A program made the translations under genes and the position numbers. A stretch of DNA of 64,000 nt from Chrysoperla carnea (taxonomy: Eukaryota > Arthropoda > Insecta > Neuroptera > Chrysopidae): NCBI RefSeq assembly GCF_905475395.1, contig NC_058338.1, positions 6,400,935-6,464,934 on the forward strand, given 5' to 3'. The notes beneath the pieces are model-generated. The model did not search any database. It had not been told where the DNA came from and saw only the letters and a program-made list of their open reading frames with translations. This document shows, one piece after another, positions 47,331 through 59,200 of the stretch (positions are counted from its first letter, which is position 1; the number at the start of each line of letters is the position of its first letter).

Positions 47331-47699
47331 GGAAGTAGGGAAGGAAAAAATGAAAAAATCGTCTGGAATTATGACCAAACTGAACCAATGTACCGAGTTT
47401 GAGAAAAATCGGTTGAAAATTGAAGGCTCCAGGTTGGTAACAGACATACCAACATACCGACAGACGCAACATTTTTTAAAAACCACTTTTTTGGAATCAG
47501 GGACCCTCAAAACGTGTGTGAAGACAGGATTTTCTCTATGACCACCAACTCCAAGCAACTACCCGTTGGAGCAATCAAGCACCCCTTGGTCTGCTGGTGA
47601 CAGTAAGAGTTTGGTTACGGTGGATGGAAGTGAGTGATTGTGGGTGGAAAAATGTGGAAAAATATATATCTGTCCTTTTCTTACTCATGTAAACTTACG

Positions 47700-48010
47700 G
47701 AAATTTTTGGAATGATCTAGAAAGTTCCAAAATTTGTGTACCGGTCAAAATTGATTCGAAAATGATCTAGAAAGTTTGTTTAAACCGACAACTATAACCA
47801 TGATCAACTTTAAACTGATCGCCGAGAGCTGTTAGCGCCATCTCTCGACGACCAATCTTAATGCTTTCAAACCGGAAAAAACCCTTCGGTCTCCCGGACC
47901 ATTATGTGACATGACGTAGTTAACGTAGCCAAATGAGAGATGCTGTAGCTCACAAAAACTGTATATATAGCTTGCCAGTAATATGTCTATACATACGTAC
48001 ATCTAGTCTG
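47700..48010 (+). promoter_or_regulatory. Promoter-like or solo-LTR-like sequence
   Basis: GATCTAGAAAGTT occurs twice (about 47715 and 47764), resembling heat-shock element text (GAA..TTC), and a good TATA box GTATATATAG lies at 47961-47970. No gene with a recognisable product follows. It could equally be part of a decayed LTR. Confidence 0.25.
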
Positions 48011-48668
48011 TTCTCTTTAGCTAGGTGCTAGGTGCTGTATCCTAAATGAAAACAGAAAAGGATAGTCTAATAATAGTTTAAAAGCATACTCTTTTTTTCT
48101 TTGTTCATCGAAGTGTACTACACCGGAGTTAAACAGAACATACTCCAGTATATACATGTGCAAATACAATTAAATGATGAGAACGTTAAATTTCATGCGC
48201 ATTACAAGCCGCCATCTGGCAGATATCCTATGCTCCTGGTCTGCTGCTGCTGTTGTTGTTACTGCATGAAAAACTCATTTTCCATCACATCTGTAGCTGT
48301 ATGTATGTGTGTAACCCCTACGCTAGCGATGTAGAATATAGGATACAACCACCTCTCACCACATCATAATGCTTGTGCCTGTATATGCTGCTTGTTGGTT
48401 TCGGTGTAGCTATCCAGTGCTGCTGCTTCAAGGACATGTCGGGAATCTTCTCTCTCTCGCGTCTGTATCCACAAATATACATTTATATATAGAGGGTAGT
48501 TTACCCCAATACGGGGACATTCGTCTAAACCGAGATGGAGCAAATGTACCACCTTCTTGCAAAAATATAATTCTCTAATTCAATGAACGTGTCTTCCATA
48601 TTTAGTCATCAACATCAGAATACTAACCAGGTCCCAGATTATTTATCCCTATCCCTATCCTTATCCTT

Positions 48669-49097
48669 ATATATTATAAATGTTAAAGTAAGGATGTTTG
48701 TTTGTTTTTTTGCTATGCTTTCACGCGAAAACTAGTAAATGGATTTTAATGAAACTGTGCAACAATATAGCTCATACACCAGAATAACACATTGGCTATA
48801 ATTTATAAAGATATATCTTTTTTTTAAATTAAATTTTAACTTTAAAAATTTAAAATAGAAAATATCAAACAATTCATGGCTACCTTTTCTGATATAATTA
48901 ATTCTCATATTTTCTGATATACTCAATGAATTATGATTAGTTTAAACTTAAAAAAAATTGAAAACTGTGCATATTGCTGTGTAAAACAATTCCTTCGAGT
49001 GTTATAGAAGGGGGATAAGTGAGATCAAGAGAGATGGATGCTTTAAAGCGGTGGTATTTACTTTTCAGCCCAGTGAACCGGGCGGGTATCAAGCTAG
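48669..49097 (+). mobile_element. Helitron-like element, directly followed by a second copy
   Basis: Begins TATATTATAAATGTTAAAG and TGTTTGTTTG and ends CGGGCGGGTATCAAGCTAG at 49097, followed by T. The next bases repeat the same 5' start (TATTATAAATGTG at 49099), so a second 5' end is joined head to tail. Confidence 0.55.
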
Positions 49098-49210
49098 TAT
49101 ATTATAAATGTGTAAGGAGTGATGTTTGTTTGTGTATTTGTTACGTTTTCACGATATACAATTCATGGCCACCTGTTCTGACACACTCAAGACTATTTTT
49201 TTGTTTACAA
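49098..49210 (+). mobile_element. 5' part of a second Helitron-like element, abutting the first
   Basis: Shares ATATTATAAATGTG, GATGTTTGTTTG and TTTTCACG with 48669 onward; similarity fades near 49210. Confidence 0.45.
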
Positions 49211-50455
49211 AAATTCATTATTCATTTTGTGGTTGAATTGTTAAAAAATTTTTAATATTATCAAGTTGTCATAGTGTCCGACAAATTTCCTGCTGCGTTT
49301 TTCCAGACCGATAACTTAAATATGACGTCAGCGAACTCATTTAAGAACGCAGCGAATTCGAAAAAAGTCGTAGAGAGGTAGGAGATTGGTAGACTCGGCA
49401 AAAGGAAGCGTGGTAGACTCACGAAATTTGAAGCATGAATTAATATAATTTTACAAAGTACCCTTTCTGTCCCACGTTTCTGTTTATAGACTTTTCCGTC
49501 AATGTGTCTTTCCTCATTTTCCAATGTCCATCAACTAGAATTCCGACCCTAGATACATTTTCTCCATATATATCTATATATATATATACAGCAAATGCAT
49601 GGCAGAGAAAAGAGTGACTGTCGATTGTCGACACATACTGTAAATACCGATTTTAAACGAACCACTCTGAATGAGTATGACGATGATCATGGTGAAATTT
49701 ATCACACATTATCTATCTTATGGTGCGATTCTGTTTGCGGCAACATGATTCTGAAACGGAAAAAAATATTTTTAGAAAACATCCCAAAAAAAAAAAACTA
49801 TTTAAATTAAATACAACAAAATAAATATATATAATTAATATATAATGGCGGAATTAAACTGTAAATATAATAATAATAGTGCAGTTGTACAGTGGGTTTG
49901 TGTTTTATTAATAGAATACACTTAAAAAAATAAAAAGTGAAGTGCTCTCTCAAATATATATACATACAAACATCATTGTATACACAAATCAAGCTGCAGC
50001 GAAGTGATTAAAACTAAATTATCAAATTAATCAAAAATTATTTTTAAAAAATCCGAAAAATTGTGTTTAATCGCTTACAGGGAGTTTCAAAAATCATTAA
50101 TCGGTGTATTTAATTATTTACAGTGTATCTAAAAAATAAAACAGTGTAATAAATCTTGTCTGGCGATGTTATTTTTTTATTTTATACGCATTACGTCAAA
50201 ATTGATGATGAATAATTGAAATTTTCATTTATGTATATATATATATATAATATATCCATTTTGTGTATATAAATAAATGATAAAGGGGGGTACAATCCGG
50301 TAATTAATTATCTCGGAAAATATACTGCATTTAAATCGAAACACAATACACACGACTGCAAATCCTAAAGGTCAATGATATCTCATTGTGTCTCGATATG
50401 CCCGAACTATTTCGATAATATATACATATATATATATATATAAATTTATTATTTA

Positions 50456-50530
50456 CTAGTTGTGCCCTGCGGCATAGTCACGTGAGGTTTTTAAGTGTTC
50501 AACTACCTATTAGAAATCGAAATCGAGAAA
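50456..50530 (-). mobile_element. Possible Helitron-like 3' end
   Basis: On the minus strand the text TGCCGCAGGGCACAACTAG is followed by T, a CTAG end with a GC-rich subterminal stem. The 5' limit was not found. Confidence 0.3.
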
Positions 50531-50539
50531 ATACAAAAA

Positions 50540-51999
50540 TCTTGCATGAAAAAGATTCTTAGTTTATAATTATAGCTTTTTTGCTATTCCCATATTTTTT
50601 TTTTTTATTAATAGAATTTTTAAATCGAAAATAATTTTAAGAAAAAAACTTTTGTTTTAATAAAAAAAAATTGCGGTATTTTACTAAAACTTTCCCCCGT
50701 AATTTTAGCGTAAAATCTGAATTAATAATGAACAAAGAGTAGTTTATATTAAAAATAGTGCTTCCCTGCGCCAACACCATTTTTTAAAATTGTATTTATT
50801 TGTATTGTATGTACAGGGTACAAAGAAAATACGCCTAAAGTTTATTGATAATTGTAGATCAAAGAGGCAGTTTGAAAAAGTTTCACAGAAAGCCAATTTC
50901 CTAGTCATACTAAAACCATATTATATTCGCAGCTTTGATCACTCGTAGCTCGAAAACTACTCCTTAAAAATGTTGTGGCCCTGAGAGAGCTTTTGATCAG
51001 AATGGTCCAAAGAATATTTGAGAGTGGGTTCGAAAAAGTTTCACAGAAAGCCATTTTCTTATCTAATCTTTGCAAGGTCCTTTGTTTCTTTTTTAGGATA
51101 TATCGAAATCTTTCGGATAAGGAATGTCAAACACTAAATTTTGTTGACCAGAAACATTAAAAAAGTTAATGAATTCTTTTTTTTTTAAGTATTCTTTGAA
51201 AATTATTAGGAATCATATTTTTGAAGCACCTTGTAAACGATAAACAGAATCAATTAATTAATTTTATTGGTGTAGTGTTTATATTTATAGTTTTTTTTTT
51301 TAATAATAAATCGTGTTTACATCCTTTTCTTAAATTAATAGATTTCAATTTACTTAATTAATAAAACAACAACACAAAAAACTTTAATTAAATGAAAACG
51401 AAATTAAAATATCGAAATAATTATGAAGGAAGAAGAAATCATTATTAAAATAGAAAAACGATTAAAAATTAATTTGAACAATAATTTTAATAATCATTTA
51501 TTAATCACGGTTAACGATTCCTATCATAATAATAATAATTATAATAATAATCCATCTTCCATTATTCTGGAATTGTATAGAAATATAATTTTATTAAAAT
51601 TAATAATTAAACCAACAAAATCGTTCTCTTCCAATGCACTTGTATCTTAGTATATTTTTAAAAAAATAACAAAAAAAAAAAGCAACCGCACGATTTTATT
51701 ATGGACAATAATTGTTAATTAACAGTGAGATCCATCCAGATTGGTTACAGGATCAAAAGTGGTTTTTAATATGATTTATTCAGAGAGAATATTCTATTAG
51801 GTGAGTAAGTGACGGATATTTATTTGGACTGATAAATTATTACAAATCCATCAAATCGATTAAAGCAGCATTGTGTTGAGTTAACACGGGTTGATCTAAC
51901 ACGAAATAGCTACCGCAATATTGCATTAACAAGGGTTGACGCGTCGACGTACTGCGGTTTTAAAAAACAATTTGTCAATCACAGTCCATTTCTTGTACT
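50540..51999. other. Upstream flank of the channel gene, AT-rich
   Basis: Contains a direct repeat (GAAAAAGTTTCACAGAAAGCC at about 50873 and 51029) and an Asn-rich open frame at 51423-51650 from AAT repeats that has no family text. First non-coding exons of the channel gene could lie here; none can be called. Confidence 0.4.
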
Positions 52000-52340
52000 A
52001 GACCCGGCAAAATCCGTCATTGAGTATAATTAATTTTTGCAGGAAACATACTCCTGAACGTAAAAGTGTAGGTTGCCGGTGGTTAACCCGATTAAGATAT
52101 TTTTTAAATTAATTTTTTTGTAACAAATAAGTAATATTGTCCCAAAGCCTTCGAAAACTTTGATCTAAGACATTTTTCTCGTAAAATTTGAAAAAACGTG
52201 ATTTTTATGATTTTCATCCCCCAAAATTAGTTTAAACAATATCCTGCCAGGTTACCTAGAGACATGTTTTAAACGTGATCCTGCAAAACTTTTCCATGCG
52301 TAAAATTATTCATGCTCAACGACGGATTTTGTCGGATCTA
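52000..52340. mobile_element. TA-flanked MITE upstream of the channel gene
   Basis: TIRs TAGACCCGGCAAAATCCGTC (52000) and GACGGATTTTGTCGGATCTA (to 52340) match at 18 of 20 positions, and inner arms continue the symmetry (TGCAGGA...TCCTGCA). TA lies at each tip, as for Tc1/mariner-type MITEs. A decayed relative is at 520-830. Confidence 0.8.
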
Positions 52341-52701
52341 TACGTCTTAATGGTTTAAATTTCTCGCCTATTCTTGGTTAATATTAAGGCACTCTCACAA
52401 AATTTCGAACTAAAAACTATCAAAACTCAAAGGTGATATTCGAGATGAAAAATTAGCTTGTAGCTAATAAAATTATGCCTTACACTGTAAAAAAATTTGT
52501 TCGAAATTTATTGTTAGTGTCTCCAAGTCTATAAGTTAAAAATACGAATCAAAATTCTCTGATCACTGAACTTTCTAGGAAGCAAGATGCATGGATTGAT
52601 TCAACTGATGAAAAAGCTTTCGATACAAAAAAGCTTTAAAAAATTTTAATAATATATTTATAAATATAATAAAATTAAAGCCAGCATAAGCTGGCATCTC
52701 C

Positions 52702-53281
52702 ATGTCCACTGCCAAGCGTTTAGTATTGTCCTTTCGTGGACGAAATCAATCATCATATCAAAGTGGTGGTGCAGGTGGGTGTGCTCCCACCTCTAGTAAT
52801 AGCAGACTGGTGAGTTCATCAGGTGGTGGCGTTATTACGCCAGATAGTACTCACGAATTAGATGAAATCGCTATCGTTTCAAGTAATGCTGATCCGTGTC
52901 ATGTTAAATATGGTAGTGGACCATTATTAGTGAATGGACCTCGTTTAGTTCCTGGTATAATAACATCATCACGTGGTACATCACATGGTGCTAATAGTGT
53001 TGGACATCATTCACCAGATCAAATACGAAATACATGTTTTGGTGATAGTAGCGGCCGATTAGATGCAAATAGTTCAAGTATATTAATATCGTCATCGCCA
53101 CCGATCCGACGTAGTGCATTAAATGATTCATCACAGCATCAACATCATATAAATAATCATCCTGGAACACATTCTAGACCACACCATCACCATCACTACC
53201 AATATTTCCATAATTCGACAAAACATAGTTGTGAAACAATTGCCAGAGGAATTAAATCTGTATCACGTCAAAGTTTATTAG
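52702..53281 (+). CDS. Cngl: Cngl exon 1: low-complexity cytoplasmic N-terminus
   Basis: Starts [18 protein letters not shown], then Gly/Ser-rich, His-rich (HHHHH near 53190) text, ending SVSRQSLL before the donor GTAAGT. A CATAAG before the ATG could be a splice acceptor from an upstream non-coding exon. Confidence 0.75.
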
Positions 53282-56200
53282 GTAAGTTAAGTCAAACTTT
53301 AATATCTTACATCTGTCTCGATGGAGGGACAAAGACCACCGAAGAATGTGGCAGAACTTTCTGAAAAAGATTCTTTCTGTAGTCATTTTGCAAGGAAATT
53401 TCGGAAAATTAACACTCTCCTTTTTACGAATGACAGTGAAATTTCGGATACAAAAATCAATTATTACAATTGATTCAATCAAAATGTTTCTTTGATAAAT
53501 TGTTTGCAATGTAAAGGCAATGTTAAATCCAAGTTTTCGACCTTGGAAATGGCCGGGTGATGACGAAAACTGTTTACCCGTGAAGGCACGAAGTTCTTTT
53601 TTGTGCGAAGTAAATAAGAAAATTTATTTTTTTTATTATAGATTTAGTAAGTGGTAAACTTGGAATGAGCAAATCGACACGACAATTAGTATCTAGTCAA
53701 AATTACCTACATCACTACACAAGCCGTGATAGTTTAAATTATTCGGCGGGTGCACCAACCTCATATGCAGATGATAACATAACGACAACGTTCAACGAAC
53801 CCTCCCATTATCTGCACCATGGTGATACCACATGCACGACCACCAATCAAATACAACGTTTACATGCTGTCTCGAATGCAGCTAGTGAATTAGATTTATC
53901 CCGAAAAACTCGTCGGCGTGATTTACGCGGACGCTTAAAATTACCTTCAGGAGCAGCAGCAGCATTGGCTGCAGCATCAAGTGGCGGTGATGCACCATTA
54001 TTAGGACCACCATGGCGTTCTGGATACGATTGTAGTTCAATGTCCGCGGGTGGAACAAATGTACAATCAACGAATCATTTAAATTCAACGGCATCGAGTT
54101 GTAATGGTACGGAAAGTCGATATGGATTCCGGCGTGGTGAAACATATCATTCTAGATTTCGTACGGGTGCACCAAATTGGTCATTTGTGTTTGATCCGGC
54201 TGGACGATTATGTTACTATTGGTCAATGGTTGTATCGTTAGCATTTTTATATAATTTTTGGGTGATTATTTATCGATTTGCATTTCAAGAAATTAATGGT
54301 AAGTTAATACGACTTTTACACGAAGAAAAACTGAAAAAATCAGAGAAAAAATTACTATTCATTATTCGTTAAGCTAAGATACTTTAAGGTTCGCTCTTTT
54401 AGTCTGCATAACGCTCGGTATTGAATAATCTCATATCACAATACCAAATTGATCTGAAGAAGCTTATCTGCCACAAGAAAGTACATATTAAATACCTCAT
54501 TCATCGGGGTTTCTTTTTCTTTAAAAAAGATGATTGTCTTAAAGTTACTCCAGGTAGATGAGTAGTCGACTAAGTAACATTTCCATAATTTGGAAACTTT
54601 GAAGACCATGATGCTTAAGTACCAAACTTTTAATCAATTTCAGAGACCTCTGATAGATTCCTGTTAGGAATCTTGCTTTTTTAATACTAACTTCGCCAGA
54701 TTTCTGTAGTTTTCTCGGAGCGACTATTAATCTGTTACTTAAGAACACTAAACTACAAAGTTTATACCTATAAAAAGTTGGGAAAATTATTGCAATTATA
54801 AAAGACTAGGGAAGAAATATAGGTAAGCAAAAAAAGACTAGGCACAGCAAATTAAAATGTACAATGAAGCAGGTATCTTTTGTCTTTTCATTTAATGAAA
54901 AAATCATTTTTTTTATTCGTGACGCTAACATCTTAGCGTTAATGTCCCTTACATGGACCGTTTCATTTACCGAGTAGTTACAATTTATTATTTATTAGCA
55001 ATATTTATCTTCATTTATCATTCCGCTTATCTGACATCAGATTCGTAGACCTTGATAACCGTTTTGGCGATAAATATTTAGTTTTCCGTTTTTGTGCACA
55101 AAAAGTGGAATTTTTAGTCAAAAATTGCATGATTTTTGGAATACTTGACTGAATTAGTGTAATCTGACATTGGATTCGTATTCAGTGACCAAAAATACCT
55201 TCTAAATGGCAGTTTTAAGCCAAAATAAGCATTTCAACTAAAACTTAGGCGTCATATGCCCCTCTACTGGGCCCAATGCCCTTTTCTGTCTAGGTTAAGT
55301 TGGCTGAATGTTCCTTGGGGTCGTATAGACACGTTACAAAAATTTTCATTCAAATCGGTGCTGTTTCCCCACTTTTTAACTTTTGATCCTTTTTTCTGGC
55401 TTATTAATTGTATTGATTAAAACATTTGCACAACTAAGAAACACATTCCACCAGGTTTTACTAAAAACTGAACGGTTTATTTCCTTTTTGCCTAATCTGT
55501 TACATTTTTTTGATTGTACTAAATATGATTAATCATGATTGAAATTTATTATTTTTGTAGGTGAAACACTTGCAGTATGGTTCTCCTTAGATTACCTATC
55601 AGATTTTTTATATTTAGCTGATATTGTATTCCATTTTCGTACCGGATATTTAGAAGATGGTGTCCTTCAAACCGATAGTACCAAATTACGGCATCATTAC
55701 ATGAATTCCACAACATTTTACATAGATTGTTTATGTTTATTACCGTTAGACTTTTTATACTTGTCAATTGGTTTCAATTCAATTTTACGATCATTTCGCT
55801 TAGTGAAAATTTACCGTTTCTGGGCGTTTATGGATCGTACAGAACGTCATACAAATTATCCGAATTTATTTCGTTCGACAAGTTTAATACATTATTTATT
55901 AGTGATATTCCATTGGAATGGTTGTTTATATCATATAATCTATAAGAATAATGGTTTTGGATCAAAAGATTGGGTATTCCGTGATTCGGAGAGTGCCGAT
56001 GTTGTTAAACAGTATTTACAAAGTTATTATTGGTGTACGCTAGCGTTAACAACAATTGGTGATTTACCGCGACCACGTAGCAAAGGCGAATATTTATTTG
56101 TAATTTTACAATTATTGTTTGGTTTAATGTTATTCGCTACGGTTTTGGGACATGTTGCGAATATCGTTACTTCCGTATCGGCAGCTCGAAAAGAATTTCA

Positions 56201-59200
56201 AGCAAAGTTAGATGGTGTAAAAACGTACATGCGTATGAGACGTGTTCCAAATCATTTACAAGTGAAAGTGATTAAATGGTTTGATTATTTATGGTTAACA
56301 CAGAAATGTTCAGACGAGGAAAAAGCTGTATCATGTTTACCGGATAAATTGAAAGCGGAAATTGCGATAAATGTACATTTGGATACGTTGAAACGAGTGG
56401 AAATCTTTCAAAATACAGAAGCAGGATTTTTATGTGAACTTGTTTTACGACTGCGTCCAGTATTGTTTTCACCAGGGGATTATATTTGTCGAAAAGGTAC
56501 GCTTTTATTCAGTGTTCATTTCTTACTTTTGGAAACGCGGTTTCATATTCTGTCTCCAAAAAAAAATTTTGCAAAAAGGAAAAGTCTTCGATTTAGATAA
56601 AAATCCTTTGTTTTATTTCCTTAGAGTATTTTACCCAAATAAAACAAAAATCGAATCCCTATGAACGATTTATTTCTAATGTATTGAAGGAATCGTTTAC
56701 GTTCGATTATATTCCGGAACTATATTTACGCTCTGGTATCATAAAAAACATCAATAATAATTAAAAGACTTTGACGTTTTATAGAATTTAGTAAACAATT
56801 ATAACTAATAAAATATGTTTTATCTTTTTTTTTGATTAGGCGAAGTTGGAAAAGAAATGTATATAGTAAATCGTGGACGTTTACAAGTTGTGGCAGATAA
56901 TGGTAAAACCGTTTTGGCAACGTTAAAAGCTGGCAGTTATTTTGGTGAGATCAGCATATTAAACATGGGAACCGCAGGTAAACATCTTGGTAAATATCCA
57001 AACAAACAACATCGTCCGAACTCGATCGAATCCGAGAATGATTCATTTTATATCTCAATCATTTTTATATATATTTTTTTATTTGTTTCATAAAAGTAAC
57101 GTTTTTTTTTTATAATACTGTTTTTTAACTGTTGTTTGAAGTTAAAGTTAATTTTCTTTGAAGTTTTTCTCATTCTTATTTCGTTCATTTTGAATATTGC
57201 ATCGATCGCATTGTGCACATTTTGGAATGCATGATTTGAGAAGCATATTGTTTTGAGCAAGATGACTTTTGAATTTTGTATGTTTGTCTTTCTCACACAC
57301 ATTCAATATTTCTTGTTCATTTTCACAAGTTACATTTTCAATCCTAACCACCCATTTTACTATAAACTATTATAGGGTGTCACGAAAATCGATGTTCATC
57401 GATCGATTAAGAGATGAGATATCGCCAAAAATCGATCCTAGGACTCGATTTTTTCAAAATCTACCAGCCCAATCGTCAAATGAACTCGATTTTTGAATTT
57501 TTTGGGTCAAAATTACCTTATAAACTAAGTTTTATCGAATTCTGAAACAGAAAAATTTTTTTGATTTTTTTCGATTTTTTCCAAGGGGTACCCCTTCAAA
57601 AAATTGCAAAAAATCCAAAAAATTTTTTTGTTTCGGAATTTCATGAAACAAAGTTTCTAAGGTATAATTGACCCAAGAAATTCAAAAATCGGGTACATTT
57701 AGCGATTGGGAGGATAATTTTTGAGATATCGCCAAAAATCGATCCCATTACTCGTTTTTTTCAAAATCTACTAGCCTAATCGTCAAATGAACTCGATTTT
57801 TGAATTTTTTGGGTCAAAATTACCTTATAAACTAAGTTTTATCGAATTCTGAAACAGAAAAATTTTTTTGATTTTTTTCGATTTTTTCCAAGGGGTACCC
57901 CTTCAAAAAATTGCAAAAAATCCAAAAAATTTTTTTGTTTCGGAATTTCATGAAACAAAGTTTCTAAGGTATAATTGACCCAAGAAATTCAAAAATCGGG
58001 TACATTTAGCGATTGGGAGGATAATTTTTGAGATATCGCCAAAAATCGATCCCATTACTCGTTTTTTTCAAAATCTACTAGCCTAATCGTCAAATAACCT
58101 CGATTTTTGAATTATTTGAGTCAAAATTACCCTTATAACTGAGTTTTATCGAATTCTGAAACAGAATTTTTTTTTTTTGATATTTTCGATTTTTTTTTGT
58201 TCAAAAAATTTCGAAAAAATTTTAGGCTCCGATTTTGATAAAACTCATAAAACTCATAGAGGTAATTTTGACCAAAGATGCAAAAATCAGATTCATTTGG
58301 TGATTGGATACATAGAGTTAGAAATATCGCCCAAAAACCGCATACAGGGATCGACTTCTCGGATCTATTTCAGATAATTTGAACCACTAGAATTCGGCCG
58401 CCATTCTCTACAAGGATTTCTCCCACAAAGGATGTGTTATGAGTTCCCGAATGTTTTTCAAATTATAATCAAATTTGATGGCTTATTGATAAATGGTAAA
58501 AAAAAATGGTAGAAAAAATTGGAATTAATGAAAACGGGTTCACTTTCTGTTTAATTTCGATTGGCTTTTAAAAAAGATAAGAACAAGTATTGTCATCTGG
58601 TAGTTGACAGTGGAACTACAGGAAACTGATCCAATTTTTGTTTTAGTTAGTACAAATTATTATCGACAGTTGCCATTTGCGGGCTCAAACTACCAGTTAG
58701 CAATAAAAAAGCTGTTTTGTATTTAAAATTTTATCTCTCGCAATAAAGCCAACTCGTTTCCTGAAAATTAGCCACCAAATATCGCAATATCTTGCCTTTT
58801 CGTTGACACCCATGTATATTTACTATATTCACAGATATCTGTATTAAATCTAGATTGCTTAACAGTAATTGAAAAATTTTATTGAAGCTAATTTTAATTT
58901 AGTATGGAAATCTTTTTGGAAAAAACTTCTGTGCATTTAATAATCATTTTCGTATACTTTACTAATTAAAAAAAGAATTAATTATTTACTTTATTACTTG
59001 TAATTTAATTACGTTTGAATATTCTTTGCCCGAGTATTTAAAGTTCGTTTGTTTATTGCGCATAAATATAAAAGAGTTTAAACTTTTTGATTGTACATGT
59101 TGTTGCTTAATTAATTTTGAATTTGAATTAAATTATTTCTGGATTAAATTTTAATTGATTTAAATTAAAATATATGTTTAATAAATTTTTAAAGGAAATC

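Noticed and set aside
46867..47338. Protein-coding exons over the 137-bp repeats
   Set aside because: The frames arise from a tandem repeat, differ between units and match no family.
51423..51650. Asn-rich small protein upstream of the channel gene
   Set aside because: The text is simple AAT/ATT repeats with no domain or splice context.
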